Assembly (NCBI GenBank): GCA_007121455.1
Contig: SKKN01000023.1
Span: forward strand, 151,966-215,965
Reading direction: 5' to 3'
From: Gemmatimonadota bacterium
Lineage (GTDB): Bacteria > Gemmatimonadota > Gemmatimonadetes > Longimicrobiales > Gaopeijiaceae
DNA length: 64,000 bases
The position numbers and the translations under genes are program-made. Positions 49,686 through 58,937 of the stretch are shown piece by piece. Under the pieces are notes generated by a model, which worked only from the letters and a program-made list of their open reading frames with translations, searched no databases and was not told the DNA's origin. Each line of letters starts with the position of its first letter. Position 1 is the first letter of the stretch.

Positions 49686-51671
49686 ATGACGCCCGGGCTC
49701 CTACTACTCGGTCTCGCCGGGGCCGTGCTGGGCGCGGTGGCGGTCCGGACCTACCTGCGACACGAGCCACCCGTGCGTGGGCGAGGGTTTCTCGCGGGAC
49801 TTCGGGTCGGGGTGATCCTTCTCGTCCTCCTTCTTTTCTGGAACCCTGCTGTCCGTGCACCGATGGAGGCGGCGGGACCCTCTTGGTACGTCATCGACGG
49901 GACCCTCGGGATGACGGCTCTCGACCGTGAGCAACGCTCCCCGTGGCACCGGGTCATCGACTACGTCGATGCGGGAGAGAGCGGGACTGCCTCCCTGCTC
50001 CTGCTGGACGAGAGTGCGGCCCGAGCGTTGCCCGAAGAGGCGCTCCTGGCGCACGAGCCGACCCGCCCCGGAAGCGAACTCGCGGATGCGGTTCGGTCCG
50101 CGCTCGAGCGTGGAGCCTCTCAGGTGACGGTCCTCTCCGACCTTCGGGTGCGGGACCGGGAATCCGTGACTCGTGCGCTCGGGCGCGTCCCCGTCCGGTT
50201 CGTCGAACTCGCGGGAGAGCCGCGGAATGCGGGGATCCTCCGCTTCGAGCTCCCGAGGTCGATCGAGTCGGATGCGCCGGTGGAAGGTGTGATCGAGGTC
50301 TTTGGGGAAAGTGCCTCCGCGGCCGATTCAGTCAGGGTCGAGGTCCGGGAGGAGGATGCGCTGGTCTTCTCGGAGTGGCTTCCCCTTCCGCCGATCGGAG
50401 CGCGTGAACGGATCTCCGTCGAGTTGCCTCCGCCGGGAGGGGAAGGGTCCGTCCGCTACGAGGCCCAGGTGGAACTCGAAGGCGATGGGTTCCCATGGGA
50501 TGATGTAGCGGTCGCGTACGCAGAGGTGGACAGAGATCCTGGAGGCGTCGTCCTCCTCTCCCTCCGGCCGGATTGGGAGCCGCGATTCCTCCTCCCGGTC
50601 CTCGGCGACGCCACGGGGCTCGAGGAGCGGGGGTATCTCTCGGTTGGGGAGGGTCGCTTTCTCCCACTCGTCTTCGAGGGCACGGCGGCGGAGCCCGTGG
50701 AGGAGGGAGAGGTCAGGGAGGTCCTCGAACGTGCCGAGTTGCTCGTCCTGCACGGGATCAGCGGTGATGCCCCGGAGTGGGTCGCCGAGCTTGCCACCAC
50801 GTCCTCCAGGCTCCTTTTCCTTCCAGCGGACCGGGCGGCCGCTGACCTGGGGGGGCTCGTGACGGGGCCGGCTCAGGATGGCGAATGGTTCGTCGATCCT
50901 CTCGTTCCGGCTTCCCCGGTAGCCCCCTACCTCGGCGAGCGCATCCAGGGGGGAGATCGCCTTCCCCCACTGAGTGGGGTTCTTGCTCTGGAGGAGGCGC
51001 CTCCTGGACCCGTCCCTCTCGTGGCACGGAGGGAGGCGCGTGGTGAGCCGCAGGCGGTGGTGGTGTTCCGAGAGGAGGATGGGAGGAGGGTGGCTACCGG
51101 ACTTGCGCAGGGGTACTGGCGGTGGGCGATGCGTCCAGGAGAACACCGGGACACCTACCGGCGATTCTGGGCCGGCGTGTCCGCATGGCTCGTCGCCGGG
51201 GATCCCATGACAGCGGCCGCAGAGGTGCGCCCAGAGGAACCGGTCCTTTCCCCTCACGACCCGGTACGGTGGGCCGCGCCCGGACGCGCGGGGGAGGAGG
51301 TGCGGGTTCGGATCCGAGCGTCCCCTGCATCCCCCGGTGACGAGTGGGCGACCGATACCGTTCTCCAGGTGGACGCGCCGGGACGTTTCGAGACGTCGCG
51401 TCTTCCATCGGGCACCTACGAGTACGATGTGGAGGCGGCCGGAGAGCCGGAGACGTCTCTCGGGTCGGGACGATTCGATCTCCTCGTCCGGTCTCTGGAG
51501 CTGTCGGTCCCCGTGTGGGAGCCCGAGGAGCGGCAGGAGCTTCGAGCGGAAGGCGCCGCGCTGCCGGCGGAGGACGGTCGTGGACTCCGGACGCATCCGG
51601 CACCCTGGATTCTCCTCCTCCTGCTCCTCTGCACGGAGTGGGTCGGGAGGCGACGGCTTGGGCTGCGCTGA
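49686..51671 (+). CDS. Large membrane protein of the BatA/vWA-glutamine-amidotransferase-like type, function unknown
   Basis: The 661-residue protein has two N-terminal helices (LLLLGLAGAVLGAVAV and GVILLVLLLFW), a long extracytoplasmic region and a C-terminal helix (APWILLLLLLCTEWVG). This topology matches membrane proteins with a degenerate vWA domain and a glutamine-amidotransferase-like fold found beside BatA/MoxR systems. It has alpha/beta stretches (ASQVTVLSDLRV, RAELLVLHGISGDAPEW) and an Ig-like beta region near the end. No MIDAS DxSxS motif or catalytic Cys-His triad is evident. It stands alone between the M23 gene and ftsY. Family assignment is from topology and is tentative. Confidence 0.6.
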   Translation: MTPGLLLLGLAGAVLGAVAVRTYLRHEPPVRGRGFLAGLRVGVILLVLLLFWNPAVRAPMEAAGPSWYVIDGTLGMTALDREQRSPWHRVIDYVDAGESGTASLLLLDESAARALPEEALLAHEPTRPGSELADAVRSALERGASQVTVLSDLRVRDRESVTRALGRVPVRFVELAGEPRNAGILRFELPRSIESDAPVEGVIEVFGESASAADSVRVEVREEDALVFSEWLPLPPIGARERISVELPPPGGEGSVRYEAQVELEGDGFPWDDVAVAYAEVDRDPGGVVLLSLRPDWEPRFLLPVLGDATGLEERGYLSVGEGRFLPLVFEGTAAEPVEEGEVREVLERAELLVLHGISGDAPEWVAELATTSSRLLFLPADRAAADLGGLVTGPAQDGEWFVDPLVPASPVAPYLGERIQGGDRLPPLSGVLALEEAPPGPVPLVARREARGEPQAVVVFREEDGRRVATGLAQGYWRWAMRPGEHRDTYRRFWAGVSAWLVAGDPMTAAAEVRPEEPVLSPHDPVRWAAPGRAGEEVRVRIRASPASPGDEWATDTVLQVDAPGRFETSRLPSGTYEYDVEAAGEPETSLGSGRFDLLVRSLELSVPVWEPEERQELRAEGAALPAEDGRGLRTHPAPWILLLLLLCTEWVGRRRLGLR

Positions 51672-51771
51672 TCCCTGCAGCGTCGGTGCGGATCGGGGAA
51701 CCCCTTCGTGGAGCCGGGGATCCAAAGGCGATATTCATGATCGATGACGGGCGAGGAGGGTCGGTTTCGAG

Positions 51772-52692
51772 ATGAGGTTGTTCCGGAAGAAGGAAGAGCA
51801 GCGGAAAGGGTTCTGGAAGAAGGTCGTGGATCTGGCCCTCACGGATGTCCGCGTCGTGGTGGATGGGATGGATCACGAAAGTCTGGAGTCCCTGGAGGAG
51901 AAGCTCCTCTCCGCGGATTTCGGCGTAGGTGCGACGCTCCGGCTCGTCGATCATGTGGAGGAGCTGACCCGGCGAGGGAAGGTGCGAGACCAGAAGGGAC
52001 TCCGCGACGGGCTGGCGGAAGAGGTGGAGCGGCTCCTGGGCGCAACGGGCTCCGACGAGCTCGCCGAGGCCGCAGAGGGTCCTACGGTCTACCTCATCGT
52101 GGGCGTGAACGGTGTGGGCAAGACGACCTCGATCGCAAAGCTGGCCTGGCATCTCCGCCAGGAGGGGCTGACCGTCCTGCTCGCCGCTGCGGACACCTTT
52201 CGGGCAGGGGCGACGGAGCAGCTCAGGATCTGGGCGGACCGGGTCGGTGCGGAGTTCGTCGGGGGACAGGACCGGGGAGATCCGGCCGCGGTGGCCTTCG
52301 ATGCGATTGACGCGGCGCGTGCGCGCGGGATCGATGTCGTCCTCGTCGACACTGCGGGTCGCCTACATACCCACCGAAACCTCATGGAGGAGCTTCAGAA
52401 GGTGGATCGGGTGATTCGACGCAAGATCGAGGGCGGGCCTCACGAGACGCTGATCGTCCTTGATGCCACCGTGGGGCAGAACGCGGTCTCGCAGGTTCGC
52501 TCCTTCCGTGATGCCGTGGAGCTCACGGGGATCGTGCTTGCGAAGGCGGATTCGACGGGACGTGGCGGAATCGTCGTCGCTCTTGCCCAGGAGCACGGGC
52601 TGCCGGTGAAGCTTGTGGGAACGGGTGAAGGGATGAAGGATCTCGAGGCATTCGATCCTCGAGCGTTCGTGGAGGGAGTCTTCGAGGAATGA
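51772..52692 (+). CDS. ftsY: Signal recognition particle receptor FtsY
   Basis: FtsY is the SRP receptor GTPase that delivers ribosomes to the membrane. The 306-residue protein has only a 15-residue basic N-terminus (MRLFRKKEEQRKGFW), no acidic A domain, then the N and G domains. GTPase motifs: GVNGVGKTTSIAKLA (G1), DTFRAGATEQL, DTAGRLHTHRNLMEEL (G3) and LDATVGQNA. The G4 motif, usually TKLD, is AKAD here (residues 257-260, LAKADSTGRGG); Lys and Asp are kept. The stop overlaps recG (ATGA). Confidence 0.95.
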   Translation: MRLFRKKEEQRKGFWKKVVDLALTDVRVVVDGMDHESLESLEEKLLSADFGVGATLRLVDHVEELTRRGKVRDQKGLRDGLAEEVERLLGATGSDELAEAAEGPTVYLIVGVNGVGKTTSIAKLAWHLRQEGLTVLLAAADTFRAGATEQLRIWADRVGAEFVGGQDRGDPAAVAFDAIDAARARGIDVVLVDTAGRLHTHRNLMEELQKVDRVIRRKIEGGPHETLIVLDATVGQNAVSQVRSFRDAVELTGIVLAKADSTGRGGIVVALAQEHGLPVKLVGTGEGMKDLEAFDPRAFVEGVFEE

Positions 52693-54785
52693 CCGTCTCG
52701 TCACTGGACCGCCCGGTCCAGTTCGTGAAGGGCGTCGGCCCCCAACGTGCCGAGGTGTTCGGACGCCTCGGGATCCTCACCGCACGAGACCTCCTGTACC
52801 ATGTGCCGCGACGGTACGACGACGCCTCCACCCTTCACTCCATCGACAGTCTCCAGGTCGGGATGGACGCCAGCATTCGCGGTCGGGTGCGAAGCTGCGG
52901 TGTGATCCCCACTCGTTCCGGGCTTCGGATCTTCCAGGCCGTGGTGGAGGACGAGAGCGGGATGATCACGTGTGCCTGGCCGGGGCAGCCCTGGCTTTCC
53001 CGCCGCGTCCGGAAAGGAGATCGGATCCTCGCGACGGGACCCGTGAAGTTCTTCCACGGACATCAGCTCCAACCCAAGGAGTTTACGATCATCTCGCGGG
53101 GGCACGGCGAGGAAGGAGGTGGAGTCGAACCGGAAGGGGGACGGATCTTCCCGACGTACCCTGCGGGCGAGGACCTGCCGCAGTGGGTTCTGCGAGGAAT
53201 TCTCAGCCGGAATCTGGATGAGCTCCTCGGGCAGGTGGGCCCCGAGGAGTATCTGACGGAAGTCGAGCGCGAGCGCCTCGAGCTTCATTCCCTTCCGGAA
53301 GCTCTCGGACGCCTCCACCGACCGGAGCGGATGATCGAGGTCGAGGAGGGGCGGAGGCGGCTCGCCTGGGACGAGCTCTTCTTCCTCCAACTCGTACAGG
53401 CGAAAGTCCGGCACCGGGACACGATCGAAGAACCGGGCACCGGTTTCGAGCGGACGAACCATCTCGTCCGGCCCCTTCATGAGGCGCTTCCCTTCGACCT
53501 CACCGGCGCGCAGACGCGGGCCCTCAGGGAGATTTTTGGGGATATGACCTCCACGCGTCGGATGAGCCGGCTTCTCCAGGGGGATGTGGGCTCGGGAAAG
53601 ACCGTGGTAGCCGTCTTCGCGATGCTTCTCGCGGTCGAGGCCGGGTATCAGGCGGCGCTCATGGCGCCGACCGAGTTGCTGGCCGAACAGCATGCCCGCA
53701 CGATCGAGGCCCTCGTCTCCCCGCTCGGCGTGAACGTCGTGGTCCTGACCGGTCGGATAGGGGCCTCCGAGCGACGGAAGCGGCTGGAGACGCTCGCGTC
53801 GGGTACCGCCGGCATTGCCGTGGGGACGCATGCCCTGATCCAGGAGGGGGTGCAGTTCCACAGGCTCGGGTTCGCAGTCGTAGACGAGCAGCACCGGTTC
53901 GGAGTCCGGCAGAGAATGGTTCTGGGGGAGCGCGAGGAGCGTCCGGATGTCCTCATCATGTCTGCGACGCCGATTCCTCGTTCACTCGCGCTCGCGCTCC
54001 ACGGCGATCTGGATCTGACGGTCCTCGACGAGCTCCCTCCGGGACGGAAAACGGTCGAGACGCGCCTCTACCGCCCCTCCGAGCGGAAGAAGGTGTATCA
54101 ACTCGTGGAGTCCGAGGTGGAGAAGGGACGGCAGGCGTACATCGTGTACCCCCAGGTGGAGGAGTCGGAGAAGACCGACCTCCTCGCGGCCACCGAGGAG
54201 CATGCCCGCCTCAAGGATGAGGTCTTCCCTCAGCACACGGTGGGCCTGGTGCATGGTCAGCTCCCCTCCGAGGAAAAGGATCGGGTGATGCGCGCTTTCC
54301 TGGCCGGGGAGGTGGAGGTCCTCGTAGCGACCTCCGTCGTCGAGGTCGGGATCGACGTCTCGAACGCGACGGCGATGGTGATCGAACATGCCGAGCGGTT
54401 CGGGCTCTCTCAGCTCCACCAGCTCCGCGGCCGGGTCGGACGGGGCGGCGAGCAGAGCTGGTGTATCCTCGTATCGGAGCCGGGTGAGCTGGCCCGGGAG
54501 CGGCTGCGCGCCTTCGAGGGAACCTCCGACGGATTCGAGATCGCGCGCGCCGATCTGCGCATCCGGGGACAGGGGGACCTCTTCGGAGACCAGCAGCATG
54601 GGCATGACCCCATGCTCCGGTTCGCCGACCTGACCCGGGACGAAGACCTCCTGGTCACGGCGCAGCGCCGTGCCAGGACGATCATCGAAGCGGACCCGGA
54701 GCTCGAAGCACCGGAGCATGCCGCGCTTCGGCGGCTTCTCCTGGGACGGCACCAGGAGCGGATGAAGCTCTGGAAGGTGGGTTAG
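52689..54785 (+). CDS. recG: ATP-dependent DNA helicase RecG
   Basis: RecG remodels stalled replication forks and Holliday junctions. The 698-residue protein has an N-terminal wedge/OB domain (VGMDASIRGRVRSCGVIPTR). The helicase core carries LTGAQTRALREI, Walker A GDVGSGKTVVA, motif II DEQH (VVDEQHRFGVRQR), motif III MSATPIPRSLAL, then VATSVVEVGIDVSNATAMV and HQLRGRVGRGG. The TRG-type motif ends with the QGDLFGDQQHG region. Length matches E. coli RecG. It is co-translated with ftsY and ends 48 bp before a convergent gene. Confidence 0.95.
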   Translation: MTVSSLDRPVQFVKGVGPQRAEVFGRLGILTARDLLYHVPRRYDDASTLHSIDSLQVGMDASIRGRVRSCGVIPTRSGLRIFQAVVEDESGMITCAWPGQPWLSRRVRKGDRILATGPVKFFHGHQLQPKEFTIISRGHGEEGGGVEPEGGRIFPTYPAGEDLPQWVLRGILSRNLDELLGQVGPEEYLTEVERERLELHSLPEALGRLHRPERMIEVEEGRRRLAWDELFFLQLVQAKVRHRDTIEEPGTGFERTNHLVRPLHEALPFDLTGAQTRALREIFGDMTSTRRMSRLLQGDVGSGKTVVAVFAMLLAVEAGYQAALMAPTELLAEQHARTIEALVSPLGVNVVVLTGRIGASERRKRLETLASGTAGIAVGTHALIQEGVQFHRLGFAVVDEQHRFGVRQRMVLGEREERPDVLIMSATPIPRSLALALHGDLDLTVLDELPPGRKTVETRLYRPSERKKVYQLVESEVEKGRQAYIVYPQVEESEKTDLLAATEEHARLKDEVFPQHTVGLVHGQLPSEEKDRVMRAFLAGEVEVLVATSVVEVGIDVSNATAMVIEHAERFGLSQLHQLRGRVGRGGEQSWCILVSEPGELARERLRAFEGTSDGFEIARADLRIRGQGDLFGDQQHGHDPMLRFADLTRDEDLLVTAQRRARTIIEADPELEAPEHAALRRLLLGRHQERMKLWKVG

Positions 54786-54832
54786 GGAGGCGCTCGAGCT
54801 CCTCCCGGTCGTGGCCGATGGATTGCGCCCCG

Positions 54833-55330
54833 TCAGAAGAGGCCGAGCAGGATCCCGATCCTCACGACCGATTGCGAACGCGGGGCTTCCGTGAACTCGT
54901 AGCGTGCCTCCGCGAACCCTCCCAGACCGCCCAGCCTCACGTCGATCCCGGCTCCTACGCTCAGGCCGGAGCTGTTGATCGTGAGAGCATCTCCTCCTGG
55001 AGAATAGCGGCGGTGCGCGAGCCCACCCGAAATGTAGGGCCGGACCACGGGAAAGATCATCCGGAAGTTCGCATCGAGCGTGACTCCCTGGAGGCCGCAT
55101 CCTGCGAGCTCTCCGCAATCGGGAAAGAAGTACTCTCCCGCGGCCATCAGGTCGATCGGGATGAGAGGGAGCTGGATCCCGCCCCTAAGTCCCACACCTC
55201 CGCTCCCTCCGAAGAGCTGCCCGGCGTGTATGGCGTGCCCCCCGCCTCGGAACTGGGCGTCCGCGTCGGAGGGGGCGGCGATGAGGAGGAGGACGGTGGA
55301 CGTGAGAACCGCGTGGAGCGTCCGCTGCAT
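54833..55330 (-). CDS. Small exported beta-barrel-like protein, unknown function
   Basis: The 165-residue protein begins with a signal peptide (TLHAVLTSTVLLLIAAPSDA, then DAQF). Alternating hydrophobic strands rich in Gly and aromatic residues follow: GGVGLRGGIQLPLIPIDL, PYISGGLAHRRY and SVGAGIDVRLGGLGGFAEAR. It ends in Phe (GILLGLF), as outer-membrane beta-barrels do. Two cysteines (CGELAGC) may pair. I chose ATG 55330 because the signal peptide begins there; an in-frame ATG at 55438 would add a basic, domain-free stretch. It is convergent with recG. Confidence 0.7.
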   Translation of the reverse strand: MQRTLHAVLTSTVLLLIAAPSDADAQFRGGGHAIHAGQLFGGSGGVGLRGGIQLPLIPIDLMAAGEYFFPDCGELAGCGLQGVTLDANFRMIFPVVRPYISGGLAHRRYSPGGDALTINSSGLSVGAGIDVRLGGLGGFAEARYEFTEAPRSQSVVRIGILLGLF

Positions 55331-55447
55331 GGTCTGGGTCCAGGTGAGAGGGGGGTCGGGTCGTTTCCGATGTCGGGCGGGCGAGAAGATATCAGTCGTG
55401 GCCCCTCCGGTCACGCCACCCCGGGATCGTTGGCTCATGATTCCTCA

Positions 55448-55476
55448 TTGATCCCCCTCGAGGCCTCCCCTACCTT
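55448..55476 (+). promoter_or_regulatory. Candidate promoter of asnS
   Basis: TTGATC (55448-55453) and TACCTT (55471-55476) are separated by 17 bp. The -10 is weak (three of six). It lies between the divergent barrel gene and asnS and would give a leader of about 120 nt. Confidence 0.35.
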
Positions 55477-55600
55477 CCTTCGCTGGATCCAACCCGGACC
55501 GGCTGCCCATGCGTTTTCCGGCTGCCCGACCTCCGCGAGATCCGGATCCGTGCCTTCACGGCGACCACGTTGCATTCCAGGTGAGGCGATGAGGAGCCCA

Positions 55601-56902
55601 ATGAGCGGGAGCGAATACACGGAGGTCAGGGACCTTGCAAACCATGCAGGGGCCGAGGTCACCGTCGGCGGATGGGTGGAGACGCTGCGTGTGCATGGAA
55701 AGGTGGCGTTCGCCGTCGTGCGGGACGGAACGGGGCTCGTCCAGTGCGTGGTGGCCCGAAAGGATCTCGACGACGCGACCTGGGAGCTGGGGACGACGCT
55801 CACGCAGGAATGCTCCGTGTCCGTCACCGGGGAAGTGAAGCCCGATGCGAGAGCTCCCGGGGGTCAGGAGCTGCTCGTGCGGTCCCTGCGCGTGATCGGC
55901 AAGAGCGAGGACTATCCGGTGCAGCCGAAGGAGCACGGAGTGGAGTTCCTCATGGATCACCGGCACCTTTGGCTCCGTTCCACGCCCCAGCGAGCGGTGC
56001 TTCGGGTCCGCTCCGAGGTTCTCCAGGCGATCCACGACTACCTCTACAGGGAAGGCTTCACCCGAATCGACACGCCGATCCTGACGGGGTCGATCGGGGA
56101 GTCCGCCGGTACCCTCTTCTCCACGGATTACTTCGGGGAGACGGCCTATCTGGCGCAGACGGGGCAGCTTTACGTGGAGGCGGCGTGTCCAGCCTTCCGG
56201 AAGGTGTACTGCTTCGGCCCGACGTTCAGGGCGGAGAAGTCGAAGACGCGCCGTCACCTCACCGAGTTCTGGATGGTGGAGCCCGAGGTGGCGTTCGCGG
56301 ACTCCGAAGCGAACATGCGCCTTCAGGAGGATTTCGTCTCCTATCTCGTGGAGCGTGCTCTGGATCGTTGCGCGCAGGAGCTCGAGCTCCTGGAGCGGGA
56401 CACCTCCACCCTCGAGCGGGTTCGCCCACCGTTCCCCCGCCTCTCGTATTCCGATGCCGTGGCCGTGCTTCAGGAACGGGACAGCACGATCGAGTGGGGA
56501 AAGGACCTCGGAGGTGCGGACGAGACGATCCTGGCGGGGCTCCACGATCTGCCCCTCTTCGTGCACGACTATCCGAAGGAAGCAAAGGCCTTCTACATGA
56601 AGGAGAACCCGTCGGACTCGCGGACCGTGCTCTGCAACGACCTGCTCGCTCCCGAAGGCTATGGGGAGATCATCGGGGGGAGCCAGAGAGAGGACGACGC
56701 GGACCGGCTTTTGGCGCGAATCCGGGAAGAGGAGCTTCCGGAAGCGGCGTATGAGTGGTATCTGGATCTTCGTCGGTACGGCACCTTTCCCCACTCGGGA
56801 TTCGGAATGGGGGTCGAGAGAACGGTGGCGTGGATCACCGGACGCCCACACGTGCGGGAGCTCATCCCCTTCCCGCGCCTGATGAACCGGCTGACGCCAT
56901 GA
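55601..56902 (+). CDS. asnS: Asparaginyl-tRNA synthetase
   Basis: AsnRS charges tRNA-Asn. The 433-residue protein has an N-terminal OB anticodon-binding domain (VGGWVETLRVHGKVAFAVVR, then VQCVVARKDLD). The class IIb core has motif 2 region FRAEKSKTRRHLTEFWMVEP and motif 3 GFGMGVERTVAWITG. The signature TDYFGETAYLAQTGQLYVEA distinguishes AsnRS/AspRS-like enzymes; the core sequence fits AsnRS. ATG 55601 has GAGGAG five bases upstream; ATG 55589 would add four residues. The stop overlaps the next gene (ATGA). Confidence 0.93.
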   Translation: MSGSEYTEVRDLANHAGAEVTVGGWVETLRVHGKVAFAVVRDGTGLVQCVVARKDLDDATWELGTTLTQECSVSVTGEVKPDARAPGGQELLVRSLRVIGKSEDYPVQPKEHGVEFLMDHRHLWLRSTPQRAVLRVRSEVLQAIHDYLYREGFTRIDTPILTGSIGESAGTLFSTDYFGETAYLAQTGQLYVEAACPAFRKVYCFGPTFRAEKSKTRRHLTEFWMVEPEVAFADSEANMRLQEDFVSYLVERALDRCAQELELLERDTSTLERVRPPFPRLSYSDAVAVLQERDSTIEWGKDLGGADETILAGLHDLPLFVHDYPKEAKAFYMKENPSDSRTVLCNDLLAPEGYGEIIGGSQREDDADRLLARIREEELPEAAYEWYLDLRRYGTFPHSGFGMGVERTVAWITGRPHVRELIPFPRLMNRLTP

Positions 56903-57930
56903 GGCGCCTCGTTCTGGATTTGAACGACAAGAGGCCCATCTGGGCGATTCCCGGGTGGGCGGTGGGCGACGTGCGAGCGTCGCTGCCCGAGGACTGGGAG
57001 GTCCACGTCGCCACCACGCCGGCTGACGGCTCCGGAGACGGGGTCGGGGGCGGACATCCCGAAGTGCTGCAGGCGGTGTCGGGTGCCGAGGTCTATGTGG
57101 GCATCGGTATCCCGCCGGAGATCCTCAGGGCCGGCGGGGAAACCCTCCGTTGGGTGCATTCCGGCGCGGCGGGCGTGGGAGGGTCGCTTACCCCGGAAAT
57201 GCGCCGTGGCCGGGTCCTCTTCACGAATTCCGCAGGGATCCACGGGCCGCCGATCGGAGAGGCCGTCCTGGGGATGATCCTGCACTTCGCACGCGGGTTC
57301 GATTTCGCGGTCCGGGGGCAGGCGCGCTCCGAGTGGTGGACGGAGCCCTTCCTGCGCGCCGATACTCCCGTACGGGAGATCGCCGGGAGCACGGTCGGAA
57401 TTCTGGGGCTCGGCGGGATCGGCCGTGAAGTGGCGAAGAGGGTGCGTCCCCTCGGCGCGCGGGCGATCGGGTGGAAGCGGAAGGCCGGGGACGCCGGCGA
57501 GGAAGTCGACGAGCTCGTCGTGGGCGAGGAGGGACGCAACTCGATCCTCGAGGAGAGCGACTACCTCGTCGTCGCCGTTCCCGAGACCCCCCTCACCCGC
57601 GGGATGATCGGAAGGGAGGCGCTTGGCCTCATGAAGGAGGGGTCGGTGCTCGTGAATGTAGCGCGTGGCGGGATCGTCGATTCGGTCGCTCTCGTGGACG
57701 CCCTGAAGGGCGGGCATCTCCGTGGAGCGGCGCTCGACGTGTTCCAGCCGGAACCTTTGCCCGAAGACCACCCCCTCTGGCAGCTCCCGAACGTGCTCAT
57801 CACTCCGCACGTCTCCGCGGTGACCCGCGCGTTCTGGCGGCGGGAGACGGATCTCATCACCGAGAACGTGGAGCGGTACCTTTCCGGCCGACCCCTTCGG
57901 AACCTCGTGGACCTGGAGGCGGGCTACTGA
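56899..57930 (+). CDS. D-isomer-specific 2-hydroxyacid dehydrogenase
   Basis: The 343-residue NAD-dependent enzyme has the Rossmann motif TVGILGLGGIGREVAKRV and the family's catalytic set. Arg lies in NVARGGIVDSVALVDAL and Glu in LDVFQPEPLPEDHPLW, with the final catalytic His in VLITPHVSA. It interconverts a 2-hydroxyacid and 2-ketoacid; the substrate is not predictable. The N-terminal region is Trp/Gly-rich and the loop SAGIHGPPIGEAVLGMIL is typical. It overlaps asnS by 4 nt and converges with mazG. Confidence 0.87.
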   Translation: MRRLVLDLNDKRPIWAIPGWAVGDVRASLPEDWEVHVATTPADGSGDGVGGGHPEVLQAVSGAEVYVGIGIPPEILRAGGETLRWVHSGAAGVGGSLTPEMRRGRVLFTNSAGIHGPPIGEAVLGMILHFARGFDFAVRGQARSEWWTEPFLRADTPVREIAGSTVGILGLGGIGREVAKRVRPLGARAIGWKRKAGDAGEEVDELVVGEEGRNSILEESDYLVVAVPETPLTRGMIGREALGLMKEGSVLVNVARGGIVDSVALVDALKGGHLRGAALDVFQPEPLPEDHPLWQLPNVLITPHVSAVTRAFWRRETDLITENVERYLSGRPLRNLVDLEAGY

Positions 57931-57935
57931 GCCCG

Positions 57936-58856
57936 CTAGGAGTCCTCTTCCCGGCTCGTCATGGCCCTCTTCTCCTCCTCCTTCGCCTCGTCCCAGAGGA
58001 CATCCAACGCTTCGAGGCTCGCCTCTCCCAATGCGACTCCGCGCTCCCGTGCCAGCGCCTCCAGCCGTTCGAAGCGTCTCCTGAACTTCGCGTTCGCACC
58101 TTCGAGGAGGACGGCCGCGTGCAATCCCGCGAGACGGGTGACGTTCACCATGGCGAAGAGGAGATCTCCGAGTTCTTCTTCGACCTGCTCCGTCTGCCCC
58201 ACCTCGATGGCCTGATCCACTTCCTCCAGCTCCTCTCTCACCTTCGCGAGCGCTCCCTGCACATCGTCCCAGTCGAAGCCCACTCCGCTGACCCTCTCCT
58301 GGATGCGGTGGGCACGGAGGAGCGGACCCAGCCCGGAAACGAGGCCGTCGAGTACTCCTGTGGGGTCGGCGTCTTGCCGTGACCGCCGCTCCTGCGCTTT
58401 GATCACCTCCCATGCCACGCGCTCGCCTCCAAACAGGTGCGGATGCCGTCGGCGCATCTTCTCCTCGAGAACCCGGACGACTTCGTCCCGGTCGAACGCT
58501 CCTTCCTCCTCGGCAACGACGATCTGGAAGGCTACGTTCAAGAGGAGGTCTCCGAGCTCGGTCCGTCGGTCCTCGGGAGTGCCGTGGAAAATCGCTTCCG
58601 CCACCTCCTGGCTTTCCTCTAAGAGGTGAGGTACGAGTGAGCGGGCCGTCTGGGCGCGGTCCCACGGGCACTCCCTCCTCAGGAACTCCACGAGGCTCAG
58701 GGCGCGGTCGAGGATTGGGCGGACCTCCGCTCCCGGCTCGGACGCACCCTCTCCGGCCGCTTCTTCCGGAGGAGGATGGTCGTCGGCTCCTGATTCGGAT
58801 GGGCCGGCTCGCCCTCCATCCGACGTCCGTTTCGGCCCGGATCGGCCCTCTCCCAT
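57936..58856 (-). CDS. mazG: Nucleoside triphosphate pyrophosphohydrolase MazG
   Basis: MazG hydrolyses non-canonical and excess NTPs to NMP and pyrophosphate. The 306-residue protein has two MazG domains. The first contains LRRECPWDRAQTARSLVPHL, EESQEVAEAI, ELGDLLLNVAFQ and RRRHPHLFGGE. The second contains VGFDWDDVQGALAKVREELE and EELGDLLFAMVNVTRLAG; both keep metal-binding ExxE...D residues. An acidic, disordered N-terminus of about 45 residues precedes domain 1. ATG 58856 was chosen; earlier in-frame sequence is low-complexity. It diverges from alr. Confidence 0.93.
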   Translation of the reverse strand: MGEGRSGPKRTSDGGRAGPSESGADDHPPPEEAAGEGASEPGAEVRPILDRALSLVEFLRRECPWDRAQTARSLVPHLLEESQEVAEAIFHGTPEDRRTELGDLLLNVAFQIVVAEEEGAFDRDEVVRVLEEKMRRRHPHLFGGERVAWEVIKAQERRSRQDADPTGVLDGLVSGLGPLLRAHRIQERVSGVGFDWDDVQGALAKVREELEEVDQAIEVGQTEQVEEELGDLLFAMVNVTRLAGLHAAVLLEGANAKFRRRFERLEALARERGVALGEASLEALDVLWDEAKEEEKRAMTSREEDS

Positions 58857-58937
58857 TCGAAGCGCTCCCGTGGAGGTTGATGCGCAGGGGCTGGAAGCCC
58901 TTGCTCCGTGGCTCTTTTCTCGCATCTTTCGACGACC

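Noticed and set aside
54785..54806. Possible bidirectional terminator between recG and the convergent barrel gene
   Set aside because: GGGAGG pairs with CCTCCC over a 10-nt loop, but the stem is six base pairs, overlaps the recG stop and has no T-run on either side.
54818..55600. N-terminal extension of asnS by 261 codons
   Set aside because: It runs antisense through the barrel gene and lacks any domain; normal AsnRS length is reached from 55601.
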